Assembly (NCBI GenBank): GCA_938008535.1
Contig: CALLKF010000165.1
Span: 1-30,264, forward strand
Direction of reading: 5' to 3'
Length of the DNA: 30,264 nucleotides
Source: an uncultured Saprospirales bacterium
Lineage (GTDB): Bacteria > Bacteroidota > Bacteroidia > Chitinophagales > JADIYW01
In this document: piece after piece, positions 1-7,512 of the stretch
Position numbering within the stretch: the stretch's first letter is position 1
Layout of the letters: each line of letters begins with the position of its first letter
The notes under the pieces: model-generated
Databases searched by the model: none
Told to the model about the DNA's origin: nothing
The model's input: the letters and a program-made list of their open reading frames with translations, nothing else
Made by a program: the position numbers and the translations under genes

Positions 1-43
1 TTCTATAAAAATATAAATAAATAATGAAAGATGTTGGTTGTTA

Positions 44-92
44 ATGATTTTTTAAACACAAATTTAATGATTGAACACGGATTTGATTGATT
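44..92 (-). repeat. Dispersed spacer element, two tandem diverged copies
   Basis: On the minus strand the stretch 68-92 reads as a 25-nt word with the core AAATCCGTGTTC. A second, more diverged copy (core AAATTTGTGTT) follows directly at about 44-65. The 68-92 copy matches positions 1381-1405 of the plus strand at 21 of 25 bases. It lies downstream of the DUF5615 gene. Words of this kind (AATCC-GTGTTCAATCA) recur in Bacteroidota spacers as far as I recall; their function is unknown. Confidence 0.5.
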
Positions 93-117
93 GTTATGAT
101 TTGTATTGATGTTGTTG

Positions 118-474
118 TTAAAACACTTCAAAATAATCTAAGCCAATTTCTATATAACAGAATTTGTTGTTCTGGTAACAATTTTGGATTTGAATTAAAT
201 ATTGATTAAACAATTCAATTAATTTTTCGTTGGAAATATTTCCTAAAATGATGCGAATAATTTTCTTTGGTTTTTTGTTGATGAAGTAAGAATTTCTAAA
301 ATCAACATCTTTTGTAATAACGAACAAATCATTTTCGTCAGCAAAAGTAGATATTTCATTATCTGTAGAATTCCATTTATTTAGCAACTCATTTGTATGA
401 AAAACTTGCCAATTTTTGGACTCTAAAAATTTCTTTAGTTTATAAGAAATATGCACATCGCAAATTGCTTTCAT
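118..474 (-). CDS. DUF5615 PIN-like protein, probable toxin of a DUF433/DUF5615 pair
   Basis: This 118-residue protein has the layout of the DUF5615/Mut7-C-like family, which has a PIN-like nuclease fold. An acidic residue sits in the first strand (D6 in ICDVHIS), a T-D-N-E-I segment lies at 37-41, and the hallmark 'ITKDVDF' is at 53-59 (D56, D58), where family members usually read VTxDxDF. These acids are the expected metal ligands, so it is inferred to be an RNase-type toxin, not proven. Its ATG (472-474) overlaps the stop of the upstream DUF433 gene by one base (TAATG), which implies translational coupling with the antitoxin made first. The length is normal for the family and nothing looks broken. 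Confidence 0.8.
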   Translation of the reverse strand: MKAICDVHISYKLKKFLESKNWQVFHTNELLNKWNSTDNEISTFADENDLFVITKDVDFRNSYFINKKPKKIIRIILGNISNEKLIELFNQYLIQIQNCYQNNKFCYIEIGLDYFEVF

Positions 475-701
475 TAAGCAACTTCGTTTAATGTTTTGCC
501 AGATGAAATTAGTTTGGCAAATTGTAGTGCTGCTAAAATATCTTCTTTCTCTAATTCAGGATGATCTTCCAAAATTTGTGCATTAGTCATATCAGCACTT
601 AGCATATCTAATATTACTTCAACAGGCCAGCGCATACCACGAATACATGGTTTGCCGTGGCAAATTTCTGCATTGATGGTTATTCTATCTAAGTAATTCA
701 T
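474..701 (-). CDS. DUF433 protein, probable antitoxin
   Basis: This 75-residue protein matches the DUF433 family closely along its whole length. The N-terminal 'RITINAEICHGKPCIRGMR' block (about 6-24) corresponds to the family's RI-x-x-x-P-x-x-C-x-G-x-P-x-IxGTR signature. It is followed by a winged-helix-like half with 'ILEDHPELEKEDILAAL' (about 43-59). DUF433 proteins are small DNA-binding-like proteins that are commonly paired with DUF5615 genes. Here the next gene is DUF5615 with a one-base overlap. The role as antitoxin and autorepressor is inferred from pairing. On the minus strand a TAACTTTA sequence (706-713), one base off the Bacteroidota -7 box, ends four bases before the ATG. Confidence 0.85.
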   Translation of the reverse strand: MNYLDRITINAEICHGKPCIRGMRWPVEVILDMLSADMTNAQILEDHPELEKEDILAALQFAKLISSGKTLNEVA

Positions 702-970
702 GAATTAAAGTTATGAAAAATTATGTTTGTTGTGTAAATTTTATTCTTTGAACTGTTATTTATGTGATTTGCTTGATTTTTTTAAATTTGAAAATTTTAA
801 TCAACAAAAAGAAAAACATAACAGAGATAAATTTAAAAACAGATTGTAGTTCAATTTCAAAATACACACCATGCATTTGAATATCAATTGTTTTATTTTA
901 TGGAATTAATGAAAAAGCAAAAACAATATTGCTGGAATTACTATAAATGGTTTTTCTTTAACTTTTTTCA

Positions 971-1357
971 TTACCAAGAAATTGTATCATTCATTAATAA
1001 ATCAAATTCTGAATTAACAATATCAATAAGCCAATTAAATCCAGAATTATTATCGTCTAAAAATTGTTCTATTATTTCAGCCATATTGAGATAGCTTTCT
1101 TCATTCAATTCACATATTAGATTGTTTTCATTTGTCAAATAAATGCCTTTTTCAACATCGCTTTTTCTTAAAATTAATGAGCAATTTAATGCCTTAATAT
1201 AAGATGCATTATGAAGCTCTAATTCTTGATTGTTATTTAGAATTTTGTCTTTTATATCATTAGAAAAAGAAACAATATCATCTTTAGAATAATGAGTTAG
1301 ACAAATAATATTTTCATGTTCAACATCACCTGTTGATGTTATCATTTCTAAATTCAT
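971..1357 (-). CDS. Uncharacterised 128-residue protein
   Basis: I do not recognise a named domain. The protein is acidic and soluble, with no signal peptide or membrane segment. It has alternating predicted strands, an acidic helix near 'NMAEIIEQFLDDN' and a C-terminal 'FNWLIDIVNSEFDLL...W' segment. A similar ending (x-WLYx...DLLL...W) occurs in other unannotated small Bacteroidota proteins as far as I recall. It lies downstream of nfu on the same strand and upstream of the toxin-antitoxin-like pair. The opposite-strand frame at 888-1094 overlaps its 3' end but is much less protein-like (Trp/Phe/Asn-rich). An accessory or immunity-like role would fit the location, but nothing shows it. Confidence 0.6.
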   Translation of the reverse strand: MNLEMITSTGDVEHENIICLTHYSKDDIVSFSNDIKDKILNNNQELELHNASYIKALNCSLILRKSDVEKGIYLTNENNLICELNEESYLNMAEIIEQFLDDNNSGFNWLIDIVNSEFDLLMNDTISW

Positions 1358-1380
1358 AAATAAAACTTCTCAATCATAAA

Positions 1381-1405
1381 AATCACTTAAATCTGTGTTC
1401 CATCA
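1381..1405 (+). repeat. Dispersed spacer element, inverted relative to the copy at 68-92
   Basis: The 25-nt word with core AAATCTGTGTTC matches the minus strand of 68-92 at 21 of 25 bases. It fills most of the 52-bp spacer between the nfu stop (1410) and the start of the 128-residue protein (1357). The two copies therefore bracket the three-gene accessory island in opposite orientation. Confidence 0.5.
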
Positions 1406-1409
1406 GCAA

Positions 1410-2006
1410 TTACTCATTTTCAGCAACCACTTCTTGTACTTCAGGAACGAAGCGTTTTAGCAAGTTTTCGATGCCTTGTTTTAATGTAACTGTTGATGAT
1501 GGACAACCACTGCACGAACCTTGTAATTGAAGCGTTAGTTTTCCGTCTTCAAATTTTACGAAAGAGATATTTCCACCATCCATTTCTACAGCTGGTTTCA
1601 CATATTTATCGAGCGCGCCTTTGATGCGAATTTCAACATCGCTGTCATCGTCGCTAACTTCATTGGTTGCTGTTTTAGTTGGTTTCACGAATTTCTCATT
1701 CAAAATAATTCCACCATCGTCAATATATTTTTTCAGAAAATCTTTAATTGGAATCATGATTTCTGTCCAAAGCAATTCTTCTTGTTTGGTGATGGTTACA
1801 AAATTATTGGTAATAAAAACATTGGTTACACCATCAAAATCAAACAACGCTTTTGCCAAAGGCGCGTTTTCTGTTTCTTCAACCGATTGAAATTCTACCA
1901 TATCATTCAGTAGTAACGCTTTGTTCGTTACAAATTTCAAGGTATTCGGATTTGGTGTTGATTCTGTATAAATCATCACTGGTATTTGTGTAGTTGTATT
2001 TTCCAT
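1410..2006 (-). CDS. Nfu-type iron-sulfur cluster scaffold (Nfu_N + NifU C-terminal domain)
   Basis: This 198-residue protein has two recognisable parts. An N-terminal Nfu_N domain covers about residues 9-100, with the family signature 'ESTPNPNTLKF' at 15-25. After an acidic linker (118-124, DDDSD), a NifU C-terminal domain covers about 125-198 and contains 'CSGCPSS' with the cluster-binding pair C165 and C168. Such proteins bind a labile 4Fe-4S cluster between two subunits and deliver it to apo-proteins in the cytosol. The two-domain form is normal in Bacteroidota. The spacer upstream of the ATG carries TAAGTAAT-like microrepeats (2011-2040). No other isc or suf gene is adjacent, so it stands alone here. 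Confidence 0.93.
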   Translation of the reverse strand: MENTTTQIPVMIYTESTPNPNTLKFVTNKALLLNDMVEFQSVEETENAPLAKALFDFDGVTNVFITNNFVTITKQEELLWTEIMIPIKDFLKKYIDDGGIILNEKFVKPTKTATNEVSDDDSDVEIRIKGALDKYVKPAVEMDGGNISFVKFEDGKLTLQLQGSCSGCPSSTVTLKQGIENLLKRFVPEVQEVVAENE

Positions 2007-2010
2007 GTTT

Positions 2011-2040
2011 AAGTATTAAGTAATAAGTTGTAAGTAATAA
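2011..2040. repeat. TAAGTAAT-like microrepeat in the nfu 5' spacer
   Basis: Four degenerate copies of a 7-8-nt word (AAGTATT, AAGTAAT, AAGTTGT, AAGTAAT) follow each other just upstream of the nfu start. Comparable short-period words sit before mazG (2951-2980), leuA (9587-9606) and the first ompH (16136-16172). Confidence 0.45.
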
Positions 2041-2117
2041 ATATTTTATAACGTTTAATTCCTGTGATTAGTTCATTTAATATTTCTCAGAGATTGCGTT
2101 GATTTTCACTGAAATGT

Positions 2118-2146
2118 TTTTCACGCAAAGGCGAAAAGAACGCAGA
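2118..2146. repeat. Dispersed spacer element with core TTTCACGCAAAG
   Basis: A G+C-richer word beginning TTTTTCACGCAAAGGCGAAA lies between the SDR stop and the nfu promoter region. Its inverted counterpart, with near-identical core, is at 17459-17488 in front of murI (reverse complement begins TGTTTCACGCAAAGACGCAA). This word is a familiar intergenic repeat in Bacteroidota genomes to my recollection; its function is unknown. Confidence 0.5.
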
Positions 2147-2151
2147 ATATT

Positions 2152-2910
2152 TTATTGTTGTTTATGCGTAATTGTTGCAGTGGCTTGTGCGGTTGGTAAA
2201 ATAAAAATTTCTTCGATGTTGACATGTGCTGGTTGAGTTGCCATAAAATAAATACTGTTGGCTACATCTTCTGCTTGTAGTGGTAAATAACCTTCGTAAA
2301 CTGCATTTGCTTTTTCTTCATCACCTTTAAATCGCACTAACGAAAATTCCGTTTCTGCTGCACCTGGACTGATTACTGAAACCTTAATATTGTGTGCCAC
2401 CAAATCAATTCGTGCACTGCGCGAAATAGAACGAACAGCATGTTTGGTACCGCAATACACATTTCCACCACCATAACTTTCCCAACCTGCTAACGATGAA
2501 ACATTGATGATATGACCTTGATTACGAGTGATCATCAATGGTGAAACTTCTCGCATCATATATAGTAAACCTTTTATATTGGTATCGATCATTTGTTCCC
2601 AATCATCATAAACACCATCTTGAATTGGACCTCGACCAGCTGCTAAACCAGCATTATTTAACAACACATCAATCTGTTTCCAATTATCATTTAAAGATGA
2701 AATAGCATGTTGTACTTCATTCAAATTTCGAACATCAAAACATAAACTCATCACATCAATATTATACATTGATTTTAATTCGGTTTCTAATTTTTCTAAA
2801 CGTTCTTTTCTTCGTCCAGTAATAATTAAATTCCAGCCATTTTTAGCAAAAAGTCGAGCCGACGCTTCGCCAAAACCTGCTGTAGCACCTGTAATTAAAA
2901 TTGTTTTCAT
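2152..2910 (-). CDS. SDR-family NAD(P)-dependent oxidoreductase (YdfG-like)
   Basis: This 252-residue classical short-chain dehydrogenase is complete. The cofactor loop TGATAGFG is at 7-14, NNAG at 85-88, the catalytic Ser in 'VSSLAG' at 138-139, and the Y-x3-K pair at Y152 and K156. 'SPGAAETEF' follows the catalytic helix, as in the family. 'TGRRKERL' after the second strand (R33, R34) favours NADP(H). Overall it resembles the YdfG group that oxidises 3-hydroxy acids and serine-like substrates, but the substrate cannot be read from the sequence. A perfect TACTTTTG box (2918-2925, minus strand) lies only seven bases before the ATG. The gene is divergent from mazG. Confidence 0.9.
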   Translation of the reverse strand: MKTILITGATAGFGEASARLFAKNGWNLIITGRRKERLEKLETELKSMYNIDVMSLCFDVRNLNEVQHAISSLNDNWKQIDVLLNNAGLAAGRGPIQDGVYDDWEQMIDTNIKGLLYMMREVSPLMITRNQGHIINVSSLAGWESYGGGNVYCGTKHAVRSISRSARIDLVAHNIKVSVISPGAAETEFSLVRFKGDEEKANAVYEGYLPLQAEDVANSIYFMATQPAHVNIEEIFILPTAQATATITHKQQ

Positions 2911-2917
2911 TTGTACA

Positions 2918-2925
2918 CAAAAGTA
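2918..2925 (-). promoter_or_regulatory. Probable -7 box of the SDR gene, very close to the start codon
   Basis: On the minus strand TACTTTTG matches the Bacteroidota primary sigma -7 consensus TAnnTTTG exactly. Only seven bases separate it from the ATG (2908-2910). If used, the transcript would start within a few bases of the ATG. No clear -33 TTTG was found at the expected distance. Confidence 0.45.
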
Positions 2926-2974
2926 CGAATTAACTTAGTATTTTTATTTTCTAATGACTAATCTCTATTGACCA

Positions 2975-3301
2975 ATGACCATACAAGAAGCACAACAAAC
3001 GATAGATAAATGGATAAACACGACTGGTGTTCGCTATTTTAATGAATTAACGAATATGGCGATTTTGACTGAAGAAGTTGGTGAAGTAGCGCGAATTATT
3101 GCGCGAAAGTACGGCGAACAATCGTTTAAAGAATCTGATAAAGACAAAGATTTAAGCGATGAATTGGCTGATGTATTATTTGTGTTGATGTGTATAGCTA
3201 ATCAAACAGGCATTGATTTAACAGAAGCACTTCAAAAAAATCTCAATAAAAAAACAAAAAGAGATGCTGAAAGACATCAAAATAATGAAAAGTTAAAATA
3301 A
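2975..3301 (+). CDS. MazG-like nucleotide pyrophosphohydrolase
   Basis: This 108-residue, single-domain member of the MazG/all-alpha NTP pyrophosphohydrolase superfamily has the metal-binding set in order: 'EEVGE' (E33, E34, E37) on one helix and 'DELAD' (D62, E63, D66) on the next. Such enzymes cleave (d)NTPs to NMP and pyrophosphate and are thought to remove non-canonical nucleotides. The exact substrate is unknown. The ATG sits inside a TAATGAC/CAATGAC microrepeat (2951-2980). It is followed after 32 bases by the SRPBCC gene, so the two may be co-transcribed. Charged C-terminal residues end the protein as is usual for short family members. Confidence 0.9.
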   Translation: MTIQEAQQTIDKWINTTGVRYFNELTNMAILTEEVGEVARIIARKYGEQSFKESDKDKDLSDELADVLFVLMCIANQTGIDLTEALQKNLNKKTKRDAERHQNNEKLK

Positions 3302-3333
3302 ATTCATTAATTTTAATATCTAAAACAAACATT

Positions 3334-3930
3334 ATGAGTTTATTAAAGAAATTATTACTTGGCTTGTTGGTGCTCGTGGCAGCAGCAGTTGGCAGCACAT
3401 TTTTTATGGATGATAACTTTAGAGTTAGCCATACGCAAGTGGTGAAAGCCACACCAGAAGCAGTTTTTAATCAAATAAATACGATTAAAAACTGGAACAA
3501 TTGGTCGTATTGGAACACGTTGGATCCAGAAATGAAAACTACCTATAACGATATTCCATCTGGCGTTGGTGCTGGCGATTCTTGGACAAGCGATAAAAAA
3601 GATGTTGGAAATGGCTCAATGACTATTAAAGAATCTACACCAAATACGTACATTTCTTTCAATTTGGATTTTACTGGCGAAGGCAAGGCATTTTCAGAAT
3701 ATATACTAAAACCGGTTGATGGTGGAACCGAAGTTACAACTGGTTTTAACATGGAAACAAAAGGAATTATGATGAAATTAATGTCAAGAACATTGATGAA
3801 AAGAGGTATGACAAAAGCATTTGAAGCAAGTATGACTGCTTTAGATAAATATTTACAGGCAAATCCTACGGTTGCTGCTCCAATAGAAGTTGCAGACTCA
3901 TCTGTAATAAAAACGGATTCTATTAAATAA
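3334..3930 (+). CDS. SRPBCC-family (START-like, polyketide cyclase type) membrane-anchored protein
   Basis: This 198-residue protein begins with a Lys-flanked hydrophobic segment (about 4-25), likely an uncleaved membrane anchor or signal peptide. An SRPBCC domain covers about 32-180: 'ATPEAVFNQINTIKNWNNWSYW' is the typical first helix, with 'GGTEVTTGFNMET' as the late beta-strands and a C-terminal long helix to about residue 182. This fold makes a deep cavity for hydrophobic ligands. Stand-alone bacterial members like this one have no assigned ligand. A short Ala/Val/Ser tail ends the protein. A strong hairpin follows (3961-3987). Confidence 0.8.
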   Translation: MSLLKKLLLGLLVLVAAAVGSTFFMDDNFRVSHTQVVKATPEAVFNQINTIKNWNNWSYWNTLDPEMKTTYNDIPSGVGAGDSWTSDKKDVGNGSMTIKESTPNTYISFNLDFTGEGKAFSEYILKPVDGGTEVTTGFNMETKGIMMKLMSRTLMKRGMTKAFEASMTALDKYLQANPTVAAPIEVADSSVIKTDSIK

Positions 3931-3988
3931 ATTCGGACTGTTTGTCGTTATTTTAAATTAAATTCGGACTATTTGTCCGAATTTTTTA
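3931..3988 (+). terminator. Rho-independent terminator, preceded by a decayed copy of itself
   Basis: Positions 3961-3969 (AATTCGGAC) pair perfectly with 3975-3983 (GTCCGAATT) around a five-base loop, followed by a T run. Immediately upstream, 3931-3947 repeats the same left arm and loop (ATTCGGACTGTTTGTCG) without the complete right arm. This looks like a partial tandem duplication of the terminator. Confidence 0.75.
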
Positions 3989-4084
3989 TTTAAATCTGTT
4001 GATTTGGCTGTAAAACTAGCTTGGTATATACTTTGTAAAATCTCACTTGTATTAAAAATTTATCACAATAAAAAAACAAACAAT

Positions 4085-4540
4085 ATGAGAACATTAGTAA
4101 AAGCACAATGTGGTGTACCAGCAAGCAACCGATTTTTCTTCGATGATTTATTCGGCAAAGATGTATTCGATTTCAATCCAAACTTTTTTGGAAAATCAAC
4201 AGTTCCGTCTGTAAATGTAAAAGAAGACGAAACGAAATTTGCGTTAGAAGTAGCGGCACCTGGTTTGCAAAAGGAAAATTTTAAAGTTGAATTAGAAGAC
4301 AATTTGTTGACAATTTCATCTGAGCAAAAAAGCGAAAATACAGAAAGCGATGAAAAAGCAAAATTCACACGAAAAGAATTTTCGTATGCAACATTTAAAA
4401 GAAGTTTTACGTTAGATGAAGAAACGGTTGATTCTGAAAATATTGAAGCGAAATACGAAAACGGAATTTTAAATATTTCAATTCCGAAAAAAGTGAAAAC
4501 TGAAGAAGTTAAAAAAACAAAAGTGGTTTCAGTTTTGTAA
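4085..4540 (+). CDS. Small heat-shock protein, Hsp20/alpha-crystallin family
   Basis: This 151-residue protein has a short N-terminal arm and then an alpha-crystallin domain from about residue 38. 'VNVKEDETKFALEVAAPGLQKENFKVELEDNLLTIS' is the usual start, and 'YENGILNISIPKK' the usual last strands. Such proteins form oligomers that hold unfolding proteins for later refolding. The frame stays open upstream to an ATG at 4004, but that 27-residue extension is not family-like and lies just after the upstream terminator. The ATG at 4085 (M-R-T-L-V-K) is typical for Bacteroidota homologues. A perfect hairpin follows the gene. Confidence 0.93.
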   Translation: MRTLVKAQCGVPASNRFFFDDLFGKDVFDFNPNFFGKSTVPSVNVKEDETKFALEVAAPGLQKENFKVELEDNLLTISSEQKSENTESDEKAKFTRKEFSYATFKRSFTLDEETVDSENIEAKYENGILNISIPKKVKTEEVKKTKVVSVL

Positions 4541-4561
4541 ATAATGAAGTTGATTAACAAG

Positions 4562-4590
4562 AAAATGCATCGCTTTCGCGATGCATTTTT
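4562..4590. terminator. Bidirectional terminator between hsp20 and the TPR gene
   Basis: AAAATGCATCGC (4562-4573) pairs without mismatch with 4578-4589 around a four-base TTTC loop. A and T runs lie on the two sides. It lies between the convergent hsp20 and TPR genes and can serve both strands. Confidence 0.9.
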
Positions 4591-4612
4591 GATTTTTAAT
4601 AAAGAAAGAAAA

Positions 4613-5740
4613 TTAATTATCGATTTTCTTTTTCAATTTTGCTGCTCTGTCTTTATCTATTGGCAATAATTCAGTATATACTTTTCTCGCATTTTCTTTG
4701 TCGCCTTGGTTTAAGTAAGTCAATCCTAAATAATAACGAGCCAAAGATGCTTCACTATCTTTTGCAATTGCTTTTTTTAATGTATTAACTGCTTTTGCGT
4801 TTTCTTCTAATTTATAATAAGCATAACCTAATTCAGTTAAAACATCAGATTTGCTACCATCTAATTTTACGGCTGATTGCAAGGCATTTCTTGCTTCTGT
4901 GTAATCTTCTTTATCATTATAACACCAACCTAAATGATAGTAAACTAGTTCATCTTCTTTATCGTATACTATTCCTTTTTCGTACCATTCAATAGCATTG
5001 TCAACATCTTTTGGGTCTGAATAGTAATAAATATCAGCAATATTGAAATAATAAATGCCTTTTTCTGGTGCTAGGTCTGCTGCTTTTTTGTAATAATAAA
5101 TGGCCTCTGAATTGTTTTTTTGTTTAGAATAGCAATATCCTAGTTCATTATAGGTTTCTGCACTTTTCGGATCAACATCAATAGATTTCAATAGTTTTTT
5201 TTCTGCTATATCATATTCTTTTTGTTCGTTATAAATCCAACCCATAGAATAATAGATATCACCATTTTCTTCATCTAACAATAAATATTTCTTGTAGTAG
5301 GTAAGTGCATCATCATAATCACCATTTTTTTTATATGAATCAGCTAATCCTTTAATTGCGATTTTATTTTTTGAATTAATAGTATAGGCAGCTTCATATT
5401 CGCCAATTGCATTTTTATAACTTCCTTTTTTTCGATATGCATAACCAGATTCGTTGTACAGGCGTTCGTCTTTTGAATCCAATAACAAACCTTTGTTTAC
5501 ATAAATAATTGCAGTATCATAGACTTCTAAATCATTATAAAGCCAAGCAATTTGGTAATTGGTTTCTTCATTTTTAGGGTTGAGTTTTAATGCTTTTAAA
5601 TATGCATTTAATGATGCTCTATAATCTTCGGCTTCTTTAAATGATTTTGCTTTCTCAATCCATTTTTTTTCATCCGTTGTTTGTGCAAACACACCAATTG
5701 TACTTACGCAGAGCAACGCAATTAGAAATACTTTTTGCAT
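4613..5740 (-). CDS. Exported tetratricopeptide-repeat protein
   Basis: This 375-residue protein starts with a signal peptide (about 1-19, ending VFAQ). The rest is about ten consecutive 34-residue TPR units, recognisable by repeated 'Y-x-x-A-I-x-x-Y-x-K-A-x-x-L-x-P' patterns such as 'NYQIAWLYNDLEVYDTAI' and 'AETYNELGYCYSKQKNNSEAI'. The helices stack into a scaffold for protein binding in the periplasm, so the partner rather than an activity defines its role. The partner is unknown. No other domain is present. A good promoter sits upstream (5763-5795) and the gene ends at the shared hairpin with hsp20. Confidence 0.9.
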   Translation of the reverse strand: MQKVFLIALLCVSTIGVFAQTTDEKKWIEKAKSFKEAEDYRASLNAYLKALKLNPKNEETNYQIAWLYNDLEVYDTAIIYVNKGLLLDSKDERLYNESGYAYRKKGSYKNAIGEYEAAYTINSKNKIAIKGLADSYKKNGDYDDALTYYKKYLLLDEENGDIYYSMGWIYNEQKEYDIAEKKLLKSIDVDPKSAETYNELGYCYSKQKNNSEAIYYYKKAADLAPEKGIYYFNIADIYYYSDPKDVDNAIEWYEKGIVYDKEDELVYYHLGWCYNDKEDYTEARNALQSAVKLDGSKSDVLTELGYAYYKLEENAKAVNTLKKAIAKDSEASLARYYLGLTYLNQGDKENARKVYTELLPIDKDRAAKLKKKIDN

Positions 5741-5762
5741 GGTTTTAATAGTTTTGTTTAAT

Positions 5763-5795
5763 TAAAGATAAATCTTCTATTGTAAAACTGCCAAA
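5763..5795 (-). promoter_or_regulatory. Promoter of the TPR gene
   Basis: On the minus strand, TTTG (5792-5795) and TATCTTTA (5763-5770) are separated by 21 bases. This fits the Bacteroidota primary sigma pattern TTTG / TAnnTTTG with one mismatch in the last position of the -7 box. The ATG follows 22 bases downstream. Confidence 0.55.
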
Positions 5796-5857
5796 AAAAA
5801 TGGATTTTCTTTTTATATTAGTTGCACCTAAAATCACAAATCGAAAATTAAATTGAT

Positions 5858-7507
5858 ATGATTATTCAAACACCATTAGAAAAACTATATAACTGGACAG
5901 CTAAACAACCAGAAAAAACATTTTTGCGCCAACCGTTTAATGGTGAATGGCTGCATTTTTCTTGGAAAAAATCCGATGATGAAGTTCGCAGAATGGCTGC
6001 CTATTTACGTTCATTAAATTTGCCACCACAAAGTAAAGTTGCCATCATTTCTAAAAACTGTGCTCACTGGATTTTAGCTGATTTAGCAATAATGATGGCT
6101 GGTCATATTTCAGTACCGTTGTATCCAACAATTCCAGCTGATTTAATAAGATATTGCTTAGAACATTGCGATGCAAAAGTAGCATTTATAGGAAAATTAG
6201 ATGATTGGAGCAAACAACGTAGCGGTTTACCTGATAACGTAAAAGGAATTTCGTTTCCACTTTGGACAGAACCTGGTTATGAAAACTGGAACGATATTAT
6301 TGCCAAAACAGAACCATATACAGAAAACTATATTCCAAAACCTTCAGATATTGCAACTATAATTTATACATCAGGTACTACAGGTTTACCGAAAGGTGTA
6401 GTGCAAACGGTTAATGCTTTTTCGTATGCAGCTTGTTGGGCACTGAATGAAATGAAAGATTTATCAGAAGGAGAACGCTTCTTTTCATATCTACCTTTAT
6501 CGCATATTGCTGAAAGAATGTTGGTAGAAATGGGTGGCATTTATTGTGGTGCAACTATTTCTTTTGCAGAATCTTTAGATTCATTTCCTGCAAATTTAAA
6601 AGATACAAAACCTACGGTTTTCTTGGCTGTACCTCGCATTTGGACAAAATTCCAAATGGGAATTTTAGGAAAAATGCCACAATCTAGATTAAATATTTTA
6701 TTGAAAATTCCAATTATTAATGGTGTTATCAAGAAAAAAATTAAAGAAGGTCTTGGATTAGATCAAGCGAAATATTTATTAACCGGTGCCGCACCAATGC
6801 CCGTTGCTGCTATGAATTGGTTTGAAAAAATTGATTTTATTATTTGCGAAGCATATGCTATGACAGAAAATTGCGCATACTCACATTTAACCAGAAAAGA
6901 AAACAGAAAACCAGGCAGTGTAGGCACGCCAATGCCAAACTGCGAAGTTCGCCTTGCTGAAGACGGCGAAATACAAGTGAAAAGCGAATGCACGATGTTG
7001 GAATATTACAACGAACCAGAAAAAACAAAAGAAGCTATAACAGAAGATGGTTTTTTACGAACTGGCGATGAAGGCAAAATTGATGCAAATGGTTTCTTAA
7101 AAATTACTGGTAGAATAAAAGATATTTTTAAAACCGACAAAGGTAAATATGTAGCGCCAGCACCTATTGAATTAGAATTATCAAAAAATACTTTCATAGA
7201 GCAAGTGTGTGTGGTTGGTGCAAACTTACCGCAAACAATCGCTTTAGTGGTGCTATCTGCTGACGGAAAAAACGAAGAGAAAGAACAATTAACCAGCAGT
7301 TTAGTAGAAACCGTTACCGAAATAAACAAAACATTAGACAAACACGAACGCATTAAGAAAGTAGTAATTATGCGCGATGAATGGACTGTTGACAATAACC
7401 TACTAACACCAACCATGAAAGTAAAACGCAATATTTTAGAAAAAGAAAAAGAAAAAAACTACGAAATATGGTACAAAGAAGTTGGTGATGTAGTTTGGGA
7501 AAACTAA
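5858..7507 (+). CDS. Long-chain acyl-CoA synthetase (AMP-forming, FadD-like)
   Basis: This 549-residue member of the AMP-dependent synthetase/ligase family has the P-loop-like motif YTSGTTGLPKG at about 170-180. Next come 'LPLSHIAERM', the adenine-binding 'YAMTENCAYSH' and the hinge region 'TGDEGKIDANGFLKITGRIKDIFKT'. 'GKYVAPAPIE' precedes the mobile C-terminal domain, which is typical of long-chain fatty acid enzymes. It activates fatty acids with ATP and CoA for beta-oxidation or lipid synthesis, at the inner face of the membrane. It is a little shorter than the common 590-640-residue forms but complete. Its 3' end runs into the next small gene. Confidence 0.92.
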   Translation: MIIQTPLEKLYNWTAKQPEKTFLRQPFNGEWLHFSWKKSDDEVRRMAAYLRSLNLPPQSKVAIISKNCAHWILADLAIMMAGHISVPLYPTIPADLIRYCLEHCDAKVAFIGKLDDWSKQRSGLPDNVKGISFPLWTEPGYENWNDIIAKTEPYTENYIPKPSDIATIIYTSGTTGLPKGVVQTVNAFSYAACWALNEMKDLSEGERFFSYLPLSHIAERMLVEMGGIYCGATISFAESLDSFPANLKDTKPTVFLAVPRIWTKFQMGILGKMPQSRLNILLKIPIINGVIKKKIKEGLGLDQAKYLLTGAAPMPVAAMNWFEKIDFIICEAYAMTENCAYSHLTRKENRKPGSVGTPMPNCEVRLAEDGEIQVKSECTMLEYYNEPEKTKEAITEDGFLRTGDEGKIDANGFLKITGRIKDIFKTDKGKYVAPAPIELELSKNTFIEQVCVVGANLPQTIALVVLSADGKNEEKEQLTSSLVETVTEINKTLDKHERIKKVVIMRDEWTVDNNLLTPTMKVKRNILEKEKEKNYEIWYKEVGDVVWEN

Positions 7508-7512
7508 CAATT

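Noticed and set aside
702..970. Possible gene remnant or RNA in the 269-base gap between the DUF433 gene and the 128-residue orphan
   Set aside because: The stretch is very A/T-rich with no stable hairpin, no promoter pair and no protein-like frame that I can support.
888..1094. Plus-strand open frame of 68 residues
   Set aside because: It overlaps the 3' end of the better-looking minus-strand gene 971-1357, is rich in Trp, Phe and Asn with no domain-like pattern, and has no promoter or partner.
4004..4084. Longer N-terminus for the small heat-shock protein from the ATG at 4004
   Set aside because: The added 27 residues do not resemble the family N-terminus and lie just after the upstream terminator; the ATG at 4085 gives the usual start.
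6541..7431. Three minus-strand open frames inside the acyl-CoA synthetase gene
   Set aside because: They are antisense to a full-length, motif-complete enzyme and show no domain features.
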